DNA of 64,000 nucleotides, taken from the NCBI GenBank assembly GCA_016715995.1, contig JADJXF010000009.1, forward strand, positions 372,001-436,000, in the 5' to 3' direction. The notes under the pieces are model-generated. The model was not told where the DNA came from and searched no databases. It saw only the letters and a program-made list of their open reading frames with translations. Origin of the DNA: Flavobacteriales bacterium. Lineage in GTDB: Bacteria; Bacteroidota; Bacteroidia; Flavobacteriales_F; PHOS-HE28. This document shows positions 52,869 to 61,835 of the stretch, piece by piece. Each line of letters starts with the position of its first letter. Positions within the stretch are counted from its first letter, which is position 1. The translations under genes and the position numbers were made by a program.

Positions 52869-53519
52869 ATGGACTTCCCTTGGGTGTACGGCATCTCCGC
52901 CATGATCCTGGCCTACCTGTGCGGCAGCATCCCCACCAGCGTGTGGTGGGGCCGTGCCTTCTTCGGCATCGACGTGCGCGATCACGGCAGCCGCAACGCC
53001 GGTGCCACCAACACCTTCCGCGTGCTGGGCCCCAAGGCTGGCATGCCGGTGCTGGCCATCGACATCCTCAAGGGCTTCGTGCCCGTGCGCGTGCTGCCCA
53101 ACTTCAGCGAGCTGCAGCCCGATACCGCGCCGTGGATGTGGCTGCGCGTGGGCCTGGTGATCGCGGCGGTGCTCGGTCACCTCTATCCGGTCCTCGCCGG
53201 GTTCCGGGGCGGCAAGGGCGTGGCCACCTCCTTGGGCGGCGTGCTCGCGGTGCATCCGGGCGCGGCGGCCATCTGCGTGGCGGTCTTCGCGCTGGTCTTT
53301 TTCCTCTCGCGCTACGTGTCGCTGAGTTCCTTGCTGGCGGCGGCTGCCTTTCCCATCGCGGTGGGGCTCATCTATCAGGAGGCCAGCCCGGTGAAGGTGG
53401 GCTTCGCGGTCGTGCTCTGCCTGATGGTGGTGTTCACGCACCGCGAGAACATCGGGCGGCTCATTCGCGGCGAGGAGAACCGCCTCAACCTGGCCGGCCG
53501 GAGCGGCACAACGCCGTGA
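52869..53519 (+). CDS. plsY: Glycerol-3-phosphate acyltransferase PlsY (216 aa)
   Basis: An inner-membrane enzyme that transfers an acyl group from acyl phosphate to glycerol 3-phosphate, the first step of phospholipid synthesis. The three PlsY motifs are present: GSIPTSVWWG, the DHGSRNAGATNTFRVLGPKAG loop and GHLYPVLAGFRGGKGVATSLG. Five hydrophobic segments are visible. The ATG at 52869 gives the family start just before the first helix; an in-frame upstream codon at 52818 would add 17 non-conserved residues. The giant envelope protein gene follows 44 bases later. Confidence 0.95.
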   Translation: MDFPWVYGISAMILAYLCGSIPTSVWWGRAFFGIDVRDHGSRNAGATNTFRVLGPKAGMPVLAIDILKGFVPVRVLPNFSELQPDTAPWMWLRVGLVIAAVLGHLYPVLAGFRGGKGVATSLGGVLAVHPGAAAICVAVFALVFFLSRYVSLSSLLAAAAFPIAVGLIYQEASPVKVGFAVVLCLMVVFTHRENIGRLIRGEENRLNLAGRSGTTP

Positions 53520-53563
53520 AACCCAAGCGCCTCCGCTCCGGTACAAGCGGCCACTCTCAGACG

Positions 53564-56500
53564 ATGACCCGACTCCCGGGCATATTTACCGGCGTGCTCC
53601 TCCCGTTCCTGGCCCTCGCCCAGGGCGGCGACCAGCAGGTCCGTGCCAAGGCCGACCAGCTCTTCCTGGAGCAGCGGTTCGCTGAGGCCATGCCCCTGTA
53701 TTCGCAGCTCGTCAGCCTCACCCCCGGCGACCGCAACCTGAACTACCGCTTCGGTGCCTGCCTGCTCTTCGGCAACGCCGACAAGGAGCCGGCCATCAGC
53801 CACCTGCGGTTCGCCACCGATGCGCCCAACACCGAGCCGATGGCCTGGTACTGGCTCGGGCGCGCCTACCACCTCAACTACCGGTTCAAGGAGGCCCAAG
53901 TGGCCTACCAGCGCTTCCTCGGCACCGCCGAGAAGAAGCTCATCACCGAATGGCCCGTGGAGGCGCTGATGCGCCAGTGCCGCAACGGCGAGCGCCTGCT
54001 CAGCAGCCTGAAGGAGATCAGCGTGCGCAGCAAGGTGGAGGTGGAGGGCACGGAGTTCTTCCGGTTTTACGACCTCAGCGACATCGGCGGGAAGATCGTG
54101 GTGCTGCCCGAGGAGCTCATGAGCAGCTTGGACAAGAAGCGCAAGGAGCGCTCGCTGGTGTACCTGCCCGAACGCGGCGGTCCCATCTACTTCAGCAGCT
54201 ACGGCAAGGACGGCGTCACCGGCCGCGACATCTACCGCTCCGAGCTGGTCACGGACGGCACCTTCGCCACGCCGACGAAGCTGGCGGGCTACATCAACAC
54301 CGACCAGGACGAGGACTTCCCCTTCATGCATCCCGATGGGAAGACCTTCTACTTCAGCAGCAAGGGCCACAATAGCATGGGCGGCTACGATGTGTTCCGC
54401 GCCAGCTACGACCGGGGCCTCGATGCCTTCGGCCGTCCGGAGAACCTGGACTTCGCCGTGAGCACGCCCGATGACGACATCTTCTACATCGTGGATGGCG
54501 AGCAGAAGGAGGCCTGCTTCGCCAGCGGGCGCAACAGCCGCCAGGGCATGCTCCACGTGTACCGCGTGGCCACGGCGCAACTGCCGGTGGTGATCACGGT
54601 GTTCAAGGGCACCTATGCCAGCAGCATCGATCCAGAGGACCGCAAGGCGCAGATCGTGGTGGAGGACATGCTCACGCAGGAGCGCGTGGCCGATGTCCGC
54701 ACCGACATCAATGGCAGCTATGTGCTCTCGGTGCCGCGCGCTGGTCGGTACCGCTACATGGTCACGTGCGGGCCCACGGGCCGCACCCATGGTGGCGTGG
54801 TGGAGGTGCCCAAGGCCGATGGGCCGCGCGCCTACCGCCAGGAACTCGTGCTCGAACGCAAGGGCGATCTGGAGCAGCTCACCATCCGCAACTACTTCGA
54901 CGACCCCTTGGGCGAGGACCTCATCGCACTCAACCTGGAGGAGATCAAGCGCCGCGCACGGCTCGATGTAAGCGACCGGCAGATCGTGGCGCAAGTGCCG
55001 GTTGAGGAGCAGCCCACGGGCGACGTGATGACGCGCGCGGGCTTCACCGGCGATATCGATCAAGCAGCGGCCGTGCGCCTTGCACGCGACGATGCCCGCG
55101 AACTGGAAGCGCAGGCGATGGAGTGGGAATCACAGTCGGCTGAAGCGTTTGCGCTCGCGATCGACGCCACACAGGAAGCGGAACGCGCGGCCACCAAGGC
55201 CGATGACTTGATCAAGTCGGCAGCGAATGCCGAAGAGCCATCGCGAACCGAAAGCATGACCGAGGCCGCACGGCAGCGCCAGCGCTCACGCGAAGCGGGC
55301 CTGCGGGCACGGGCCGCGTTCAACACCGGGCAGAGCCTGCGAGCGGCCGCCATCGGCACACGGCAGCAAGCCTTGCAAGCCGACCGCCTCGCCACGGACC
55401 TCGCATCGGCCACGACCGCTGCCGTGGATGACCGGACGCTCCCCTTGCTGCAGACATTGAAGCAGCGGATGGATGAGAAGTCGCGGCCCGACCCCGCGCG
55501 CGAGCCCGCTGAACAGGCACGCAAGCTCCTTGTGGATCAGGAGAAGGAATCCGCGCGATTGCTTTCCGTTGCGCAGAGCAAACGCGCCGAGGAGAACGAG
55601 CTTTCCGATCGCGTGGCCCGCTTGAAGCGCGAGCAGGACGAGACCCGGAGCCGTTCGCGCAAGGACGAGATCACACGTGACCTGAATACGCTGGACCCGC
55701 AATTGCTCGCCTTGCGGCAGGAGACCGTCGCGGCGTTCAACCGGGCAGCCGCCACCGAACGGCAGACCGCCGTGCTGCGCGGGCAGTCCTCGTTGACGCG
55801 GCATCTGACGCAATCGGCCGACCGCGGCGCAGGAAGCGAACTCAGTGCAGCGCAGGCCGAACAGCTCGGCTTGCGCATCAGCGGCGCGGACCAGCGTGCA
55901 GCGGCCCTCGCCATCGATGAGCGATTCGAAGCGCAGCTCGCCAGCGACGCCGGTCAGAGCCAAGTACGCACCTTCGATTGGGACTTGGTCTCCGCAGCGG
56001 AGGCCATCGGCGAGGAGCGCCAAGCCACGCGCACGGCGGAACGTGACCGCAGCGGCGAGGCCAGCCAGACCGCCGGTCGCACCGGCAATGTGTCCAGCCC
56101 GGACGACGGCGAGCGCTCCACGGTCGGTACGCGCACCATCGATCCAGTGGAACCCGGTCGCGGGTCCGTGGAACAGGAGGAGCGCTCCGCTGCGCAGCAA
56201 CCGGCAACAGTCAAGAGCACGGAAGGCGGCTCAGGAGAAGCGCGCGGCACGGTGGATGCTGCCGGGAACCGAGACCAAGCGCCTTCAGCGGCCACAACGT
56301 CCCCTTCTTCCGAAGCAGATCGATTCGTGCTGGAGAACGAACGTGCTGAACTGAGTCAGCTCATCCCTGCCGAGCGCAATCGGACGCGCCGCGACAGCAT
56401 GCAAGCCCGCATCGCTTCCATTGATGCGCGACTCGCTCAAGAGGATGAGCAGCCTGCGCTTACCGCGGAAGATGCCGGACAGGAACCACCCGCCATGGAT

Positions 56501-59500
56501 GCCGAAGTGGACCTCACGCGACCGGTCGCGGTCTTCACGAGCGCTGCCAAGGACGAGGAGGTGGTCGCCCAGGTGTACCAATCGTACGCATCGGATCGCA
56601 GCCGCGCCGAGCGCATGCCCGATGCGGATCAGCGCGCTGATGCGATCAGCGGCGTGGAACTGATGCTCGCCGACAGCCTGAGGGCTGAGATGCAACGACA
56701 AGTCGCCGTGCTTCAGCTGTCGCCGCAGCAGGCCGAAGTGGTGCTGCCGCGCGTGAACCGCCTGCGGCGACTGCGCGAGGATCACATCGCCCAAGGCGAG
56801 CAGGCGATCGCTGAGCGCCAGGCCGAGCTGCAGGAGCTGGCCTTGAGGCCCGATGACCAGATGAGCGGCCATGATCACGACACAACGGCGCCAGCCAATG
56901 GCAAGCACCCGATCAACGACCGTTTCATCGTCATCGACCGGTACGCGCGGAACGTGTTCGCCAGCACGGTGGAGCATCGCTCCCGTGCCAAAGGAGTCAG
57001 TGATGCCATCGCCTTCCGCGATGCGGACGTGGCGCGCATCGACGATCTGAGCACGCGCATCGATTCCATGGAGCAGCAGCTGGCGGGCATGGCCCTCGGC
57101 AAGGAGAGCGACAAGCTGCGCAAGAAGGCCGATCAGCTCATCGACGAACGGTACATCATCCGCACGGACCTGGGTCAGCGCAGCGCTTTCTTGATGAAGG
57201 AGGAATGGCGCACGGCCGCCGACAGCCTCAAGCGCGTGGAGGCCATGACGGCATCGCGCGGCCTCGCCCCCGATGAGCCTTTGGTGCAGATGGCGAAGGA
57301 GTACAGCGCCGATGCGCGACAACAATTTGATGATGCTGTGGATCTGCGCAAGCGCGCCGATCGCATCGAGGACATCGTGGCACGCGACAGCCTGTATCGC
57401 CGCGCCTATCGCAACGAGCTGCTGGCGTTGCAGGCCATGGACCGCGCCATCACCGTGCAGAACCACTTGGCAAGCCCGGCGCTGGTGCGTGGTGAGCGGA
57501 TGAGCTACGAAGAGGTGGCGGCCAAGGTGCTGGGCATCGATCTGCGAGAAGTCCGTGGCGAGGAACTCGCGCAAGACGGGGCCATCGCTCCTGTGAAGAC
57601 CGTCATGGATCCGCCGGCCGAACAGGCGGCTGTGGTCACCAGTGATGACATCGCGCAGCAGCCGGACGTAACCACGGAGTCGGCTGTTGAATCCAGAACC
57701 AATGAAGCGGCCATCGCAGACGATGCCCCAGTTCGTCCGGCGGAACGGCCCTTGGAAACCGATCAGCAGCGAACCACGGTTGCCGAGTCAACCCCTGCCG
57801 CCACCTCGGTCCAGGACCTTATCCAGCAGGCCGAGCAGCGCTTGGCAGCGAAGGATCGCGTGCCCGCGCAGTTGTATGAGCGGTACCTGACCAGTGAGTC
57901 CACGGTTGTTTCACAGGCCGCCATCGAACCGGGCCTCGATCCCAACCTGCTCACCTTGCGGGTGGAGCGCGGCAGCCAGGAATCGGCGGACATGGAGAAG
58001 CGCAGCATGGAAGCGGCCGACCGTGCCGTGGCCCTCGCCGACAGCGCGGCCAAGGCCCGTAAGCGCGATCGCGAAGAGTTGGAGGCCTTGGCCGTTCGTG
58101 AGCGTCAGTTGTCGGATTCGCTGCATGCGGAATCGCAACGCGTGATGGCTGCGGCGCAGGCCTCGGAGCAGCTGCGCCAGGAGGCCGAGGTGGCGAAAGG
58201 GCTGCGCGAGCGCTTGCTGAAGTTCTACTACCTCACCCCGGAAGAGCAGCAGATGGTGCTCCTAGAAGGGGATGCGAGCCGCTATTTCCAAGCGCGCGCC
58301 CGCGCGCTTGAGCAGTATGAAGTGGCCGGTGAAGCCGCCAACGCCGCATCGAGCAATCGCGAGGTGGCTCTGGTGATGCGCCAGCAAGCGCGCGCTGCCG
58401 AGCGTGAAGCGACCAACGGCCGCGCGCCAGCAGCTGATGCCTCCCAGCGCGCCGCGATCCTCGATGCGCGTGCCGCCACTTTGGAACAGAAAGCGGATTC
58501 GCTTGAGAACGTAGCCTCCCGCCTTCGCGGTGCAGCGAGCATCAACGAGAGCCAGGCCAGCGTGATGCTGCAAGGCTTGCCCGCCGAACGCTCCAGCGAG
58601 ATCATGGCCATGGAGCAGCGCGCCCGCCGTTCGGAGAGCTTGTTGGCCGAATCGCGGGACGAGGCGGGTCAGCAGCGCACGGATGAACCGGTCCGCATGG
58701 TACGCCCGGCCACGCAGCAGCGTGACGATGCCGGTGACTTGGCCGAAGCCCCTCAACCCCCAACCCTTCAACCTTCAACCCTTCAACCTTCAACCCTTCA
58801 ACCCTCAACCCTTCAACCCTCAACCCTTCAACCTTCAACCCTTCAACCCTCAACCTCTCAACCCTCAACCGCACAACCCTTCCGCATGCCGGACGAGTTG
58901 GCGGAGGACCTCTTCGAGTTGCGAGCGGTCGCCGAATCACGCGAAGCGCCGATCCCGCTGGATGCCGCTATGCCACAAGGCATCGTGTACAAGGTGCAGA
59001 TCGGTGCTTTCCGCAAGCCGATCCCGCAGCAGGCCTTCAGCGATATGAGCCCGGTGATGGGCGAGACGGTGGGCAATGGCCTGGTGCGCTACACCGCGGG
59101 CCTCTTCACCGGCTTCAATGGCGCGGCCGCTGCGAAGGACCTGGTACGCGAGCGCGGCTACCGCGATGCCTTCGTGGTGGCCTATCGCGATGGAAAGCGA
59201 ATCCCGCTGGGTGAGGCCATGCGCGCGAGCGCAGCACAGCCGGCCATTGCCGCCGCGCAGCGCCCGAGCACGACGGATGAGCAAGCTCAACGCATGATCC
59301 CGCCCGCACGGACCACGGCCCCGGTGGCAGCCACCATCGAGCGCCCCGCGACTGCGGTAAACCCAACGACGGCGGAGGACGCCGCAACGGTCCTCATGCG
59401 CTACCCGAGTACCGCGAAGGAGATCGTGGACGGATTCACGCCGGCTGCTGAAGCAGCATCCTACTACAATGAACCGGGCGCCGCTCCGGCGCGTCAGGTG

Positions 59501-59800
59501 GAGACCGTGAAGGGCCTCTTCTTCACCGTTCAGGTGGGCGTGTACAGCAAGCCGGTGCCGTTGGGCAGGCTCTTCAACATCACGCCGCTCAACAGCGAGC
59601 TCACCGAGACCGCCAAAGTGCGCTATACCACCGGGCACTACACCGATACCGAACAGGCGCGCGTACGGAAGGACGAGGCCGTGGCCCTAGGGGTGAAGGA
59701 CGCCTTCATGACGGCCTACCTCAATGGCAAGCGCATCCCTGTGCGGGAAGGCGTGGCGTTGCTGGAGAAGTTCGGCCCGGAGATCCTGGCCAAGCCTTAG
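53564..59800 (+). CDS. Giant envelope protein: TPR, PD40 propeller, long coiled coil, LQPST repeat, two SPOR-like domains (2,078 aa)
   Basis: A signal peptide (about 1-20, ending LALAQ) precedes TPR-like helices (25-140, AKADQLFLEQRFAEAMPLYS), a PD40 beta-propeller (150-340) with HPDGKTFYFSSKGHNSMGGY at about 257-276, and a carboxypeptidase-regulatory-like domain (345-435). Residues about 495-1725 are an Ala/Glu/Arg-rich coiled coil with many SAEA/AARQRQR-like segments. A LQPST repeat covers about 1730-1771. Two related C-terminal modules start at 1806 (GIVYKVQIGAFRKPIPQQ) and 1984 (GLFFTVQVGVYSKPVPLG), resembling SPOR peptidoglycan-binding domains. The front half matches PorE-type T9SS envelope proteins, but the usual OmpA domain is replaced. 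Role inferred as a cell-wall-linked scaffold. Confidence 0.85.
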   Translation: MTRLPGIFTGVLLPFLALAQGGDQQVRAKADQLFLEQRFAEAMPLYSQLVSLTPGDRNLNYRFGACLLFGNADKEPAISHLRFATDAPNTEPMAWYWLGRAYHLNYRFKEAQVAYQRFLGTAEKKLITEWPVEALMRQCRNGERLLSSLKEISVRSKVEVEGTEFFRFYDLSDIGGKIVVLPEELMSSLDKKRKERSLVYLPERGGPIYFSSYGKDGVTGRDIYRSELVTDGTFATPTKLAGYINTDQDEDFPFMHPDGKTFYFSSKGHNSMGGYDVFRASYDRGLDAFGRPENLDFAVSTPDDDIFYIVDGEQKEACFASGRNSRQGMLHVYRVATAQLPVVITVFKGTYASSIDPEDRKAQIVVEDMLTQERVADVRTDINGSYVLSVPRAGRYRYMVTCGPTGRTHGGVVEVPKADGPRAYRQELVLERKGDLEQLTIRNYFDDPLGEDLIALNLEEIKRRARLDVSDRQIVAQVPVEEQPTGDVMTRAGFTGDIDQAAAVRLARDDARELEAQAMEWESQSAEAFALAIDATQEAERAATKADDLIKSAANAEEPSRTESMTEAARQRQRSREAGLRARAAFNTGQSLRAAAIGTRQQALQADRLATDLASATTAAVDDRTLPLLQTLKQRMDEKSRPDPAREPAEQARKLLVDQEKESARLLSVAQSKRAEENELSDRVARLKREQDETRSRSRKDEITRDLNTLDPQLLALRQETVAAFNRAAATERQTAVLRGQSSLTRHLTQSADRGAGSELSAAQAEQLGLRISGADQRAAALAIDERFEAQLASDAGQSQVRTFDWDLVSAAEAIGEERQATRTAERDRSGEASQTAGRTGNVSSPDDGERSTVGTRTIDPVEPGRGSVEQEERSAAQQPATVKSTEGGSGEARGTVDAAGNRDQAPSAATTSPSSEADRFVLENERAELSQLIPAERNRTRRDSMQARIASIDARLAQEDEQPALTAEDAGQEPPAMDAEVDLTRPVAVFTSAAKDEEVVAQVYQSYASDRSRAERMPDADQRADAISGVELMLADSLRAEMQRQVAVLQLSPQQAEVVLPRVNRLRRLREDHIAQGEQAIAERQAELQELALRPDDQMSGHDHDTTAPANGKHPINDRFIVIDRYARNVFASTVEHRSRAKGVSDAIAFRDADVARIDDLSTRIDSMEQQLAGMALGKESDKLRKKADQLIDERYIIRTDLGQRSAFLMKEEWRTAADSLKRVEAMTASRGLAPDEPLVQMAKEYSADARQQFDDAVDLRKRADRIEDIVARDSLYRRAYRNELLALQAMDRAITVQNHLASPALVRGERMSYEEVAAKVLGIDLREVRGEELAQDGAIAPVKTVMDPPAEQAAVVTSDDIAQQPDVTTESAVESRTNEAAIADDAPVRPAERPLETDQQRTTVAESTPAATSVQDLIQQAEQRLAAKDRVPAQLYERYLTSESTVVSQAAIEPGLDPNLLTLRVERGSQESADMEKRSMEAADRAVALADSAAKARKRDREELEALAVRERQLSDSLHAESQRVMAAAQASEQLRQEAEVAKGLRERLLKFYYLTPEEQQMVLLEGDASRYFQARARALEQYEVAGEAANAASSNREVALVMRQQARAAEREATNGRAPAADASQRAAILDARAATLEQKADSLENVASRLRGAASINESQASVMLQGLPAERSSEIMAMEQRARRSESLLAESRDEAGQQRTDEPVRMVRPATQQRDDAGDLAEAPQPPTLQPSTLQPSTLQPSTLQPSTLQPSTLQPSTSQPSTAQPFRMPDELAEDLFELRAVAESREAPIPLDAAMPQGIVYKVQIGAFRKPIPQQAFSDMSPVMGETVGNGLVRYTAGLFTGFNGAAAAKDLVRERGYRDAFVVAYRDGKRIPLGEAMRASAAQPAIAAAQRPSTTDEQAQRMIPPARTTAPVAATIERPATAVNPTTAEDAATVLMRYPSTAKEIVDGFTPAAEAASYYNEPGAAPARQVETVKGLFFTVQVGVYSKPVPLGRLFNITPLNSELTETAKVRYTTGHYTDTEQARVRKDEAVALGVKDAFMTAYLNGKRIPVREGVALLEKFGPEILAKP
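58750..58875 (+). repeat. 15-bp microsatellite (CTTCAACCTTCAACC type) inside the giant gene
   Basis: Eight or so 15-base units alternate CAACCTTCAACCC and CAACCCTCAACCC and encode TLQPS repeats. Because the unit is a multiple of three, copy number changes do not break the frame. The same motif occurs outside genes at about 40574-40617. Confidence 0.9.
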
Positions 59801-59825
59801 CGTGGATCGCGGTGAAGGGGCGTCG

Positions 59826-59833
59826 TATTTTTG
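59826..59833 (+). promoter_or_regulatory. -7 element (TATTTTTG) 7 bases before clpS
   Basis: Perfect TAnnTTTG match; the ATG at 59841 follows after 7 bases, so the clpS mRNA would have almost no leader. Confidence 0.55.
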
Positions 59834-59840
59834 CCCCATC

Positions 59841-60122
59841 ATGACCGGATCGCACGAGTGGGAGGAAGCGCTGCTGGAGGAGGTCCGCCGTGAGACAGGT
59901 CCGGTGCGCGAGATCATCCTGCACAACGACGACGTGAACACCTTCGATCACGTGATCAGCTGCCTCATGGAGATCTGCGGGCACGAGCCCGTACAGGCAG
60001 AGCAGTGCGCCTGGATCGTCCACCACAACGGCAAATGCAGCGTCAAGCGCGGCACCTTCGACCAGTTGGAGCCGCAGTGCACCTCCTTGCTCAACCAAGG
60101 CCTATCGGCCGACATCCAATGA
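59841..60122 (+). CDS. clpS: ATP-dependent Clp protease adaptor ClpS (93 aa)
   Basis: The N-end rule adaptor that delivers substrates to ClpAP/ClpCP. The family core is IILHNDDVNTFDHVISCLMEI at about 25-45, where the HNDDxNT motif binds N-terminal degrons, and the second half has the conserved AWIVHHNGKCSVKRG. The short N-terminal extension (about 24 residues) is acidic. Its TGA overlaps the start of the M48 protease gene. Confidence 0.94.
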   Translation: MTGSHEWEEALLEEVRRETGPVREIILHNDDVNTFDHVISCLMEICGHEPVQAEQCAWIVHHNGKCSVKRGTFDQLEPQCTSLLNQGLSADIQ

Positions 60123-60928
60123 TGAGATCCATTCTGCGCGGCGCATTCGTGCTGCTCGCCCTCGTGCTGTTCGATGCCTGCGCCAAGGTGCCGATCACCG
60201 GCCGTCGCCAGATGAACCTGGTGAACGAAGGGACCGTCATGGCGCTGGCCCAGACCCAATACCAGGAGTTCCTGCAACAGCATACCGTGCTTCCCGCCTC
60301 CGATGCGCGCACCAAGATGGTGCGGACCATCGGGCAGCGCATCGCGCAAGCGGCAACGACCTATCTCAACGACCATCGCGCGGGCGACCGGGTGGCCAAC
60401 TTCGAATGGGAATTTAACACCGTTGATGACGCGACGGTGAACGCGTGGTGCATGCCTGGAGGCAAGGTGGTGGTGTACACCGGCATCCTGCCCGTGACGC
60501 AGGATGAGGCCGGTCTCGCCGTGGTGATGGGCCACGAGATCGCCCATGCCATCGCGCGGCATGGCAACGAGCGGATGAGCCAGGCCATCGCCCTGCAAGG
60601 AGCGGGGATGACCCTGGAAGTGCTGACAGGCGAGAAGCCCTCCGTGGCGCGTGACCTCTTCCTCCAGAGCTTCGGCATCGGCGGCGCGCTCGGCATGCTG
60701 GCCTACAGCCGGAAGCATGAGACTGAAGGCGACAAGATGGGCCTGGTCTTCATGGCCATGGCCGGCTATGATCCCCGTGAAGCACCGAAGTTCTGGGAGC
60801 GCATGAGCCAGGGCGGAGGGCAGGCCCCGCCGGAGCTCCTCAGCACCCATCCGAGCGATGAGACCCGGATGCGCGACCTGGAGGCCTTCATGCCCGAGGC
60901 GCTCAAGTACTACAAGCCCCAAGGCTGA
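60119..60928 (+). CDS. M48-family zinc metalloprotease lipoprotein (269 aa)
   Basis: A lipobox-type signal (VLLALVLFDAC, C21) followed by KVPITGRRQMNLV marks the Bacteroidota Loip/YcaL-like M48 lipoproteins. The zinc motif HEIAH has H139, E140 and H143; the third ligand is the Glu in RKHETEGDKMG. The conserved LLSTHPSDETRMRDL block is near the C-terminus. It acts in the periplasm, probably in outer-membrane protein quality control (inferred). ATG 60119 overlaps the clpS stop; a second ATG follows directly. Confidence 0.92.
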   Translation: MMRSILRGAFVLLALVLFDACAKVPITGRRQMNLVNEGTVMALAQTQYQEFLQQHTVLPASDARTKMVRTIGQRIAQAATTYLNDHRAGDRVANFEWEFNTVDDATVNAWCMPGGKVVVYTGILPVTQDEAGLAVVMGHEIAHAIARHGNERMSQAIALQGAGMTLEVLTGEKPSVARDLFLQSFGIGGALGMLAYSRKHETEGDKMGLVFMAMAGYDPREAPKFWERMSQGGGQAPPELLSTHPSDETRMRDLEAFMPEALKYYKPQG

Positions 60929-60960
60929 GCGGAAGCCCCGCTGGTCGCATCGCCCGCGCA

Positions 60961-60968
60961 TACATTGG
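60961..60968 (+). promoter_or_regulatory. -7-like element (TACATTGG) 4 bases before a start codon
   Basis: TACATTGG ends 4 bases before the ATG at 60973, the same geometry as at 13948, 15115 and 18001. Confidence 0.4.
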
Positions 60969-60972
60969 TGGC

Positions 60973-61713
60973 ATGTCTTCCTGGGCCGATCTGCCCGCCA
61001 CCTGCGGCATCCTGCTCTCGGCAACAGCGCGGCCATGCCGTCGGCTTCTTCGCTTCCTCAGCATCGTCATGGGATCCGCCGCGATCTTCATGCTTGTACT
61101 TGCCTTCACACGGATCCCGTTCGATGTCCATCGTTGGCTGGGCACCGCGGCAGGTGAGTGCGACAGCCCTGCGGATATGATCGTGGTGCTCGGCGGGAGC
61201 GGCATGCCTTCCGGCCCGGAGCTGCTGCGCCTGCATCGGGCCGCGCAGTTGGCCATAGAGTGGGAACAATCGGCGCTGATGGTGATTCATCCAGGCGAGG
61301 AGAAGGTCCTTCGATCCATGGTGGATGAGCTTGTCCTGCGCGGCGTTCGACTAGATCGCATCGACACGCTTAACGCAGGGAACAACACGCGGGAGCAGGC
61401 GGTGCTCCTGAAGGCGCGGATGAAGGTTCCGGCGGCCCTCGTGATCGTGACGGCGCCGGAGAACATGTACCGCTCCGTGCGAGCATTCAGGGAAGTGGGT
61501 TTTGCGCAGGTCTGCGGCGCCCCGGCGTGGGACCGGGCAATGTTCCACGACTTCGAGTACGCGCATGCGGCCATCGGAGGGAAGGCATGGGTGCCTGATG
61601 TCTCGGACCGCCCGGCGCTGCGCTACACCTTCTGGAACTACTTGAAGCTGGAAGTGACCTGCATGCGGGAGTTCGTGGCTTTGGCCTATTACCGCATGAA
61701 CGGTTGGATATGA
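60973..61713 (+). CDS. DUF218 (YdcF/ElyC-like) membrane protein (246 aa)
   Basis: One membrane helix at about 27-47 (FLSIVMGSAAIFMLVLAF) precedes a DUF218 domain beginning ADMIVVLGGSGMPSGPELLR at about 68-87, followed by DTLNAGNNTREQAVLLKA and VIVTAPENMYRSVRAF. Relatives (ElyC, SanA) affect envelope integrity and peptidoglycan precursors; the molecular activity is unsettled. The gene has its own close -7-like element and is followed by the tRNA-Arg gene. Confidence 0.88.
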   Translation: MSSWADLPATCGILLSATARPCRRLLRFLSIVMGSAAIFMLVLAFTRIPFDVHRWLGTAAGECDSPADMIVVLGGSGMPSGPELLRLHRAAQLAIEWEQSALMVIHPGEEKVLRSMVDELVLRGVRLDRIDTLNAGNNTREQAVLLKARMKVPAALVIVTAPENMYRSVRAFREVGFAQVCGAPAWDRAMFHDFEYAHAAIGGKAWVPDVSDRPALRYTFWNYLKLEVTCMREFVALAYYRMNGWI

Positions 61714-61739
61714 GGCGCGAGTGATGTGCCCAAGGGTGC

Positions 61740-61747
61740 TATATTCG
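61740..61747 (+). promoter_or_regulatory. -7 element of tRNA-Arg (TATATTCG)
   Basis: TATATTCG ends 14 bases before the mature tRNA 5' end. Confidence 0.55.
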
Positions 61748-61761
61748 CCCCGCTTTTTATT

Positions 61762-61835
61762 GGACCCGTAGCTCAATTGGATAGAGCACCTGACTACGGA
61801 TCAGGAGGTTTGGGGTTCGACTCCCTACGGGTTCA
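61762..61835 (+). tRNA. tRNA-Arg (anticodon ACG)
   Basis: All arms fold: acceptor GGACCCG with CGGGTTC (one G-U), D-arm with AATTGGATAGAGC, anticodon stem CCTGA/TCAGG around CTACGGA (ACG, with A34 expected to become inosine, reading CGU/CGC/CGA), and T-arm with GGTTCGACTCC. The discriminator is A and CCA is not encoded. It is a 74-base single gene with its own promoter and terminator. Confidence 0.97.

Noticed and set aside
53375..55063. 562-codon open frame on the minus strand
   Set aside because: It is antisense to plsY and the giant gene; low-complexity composition with no domain.
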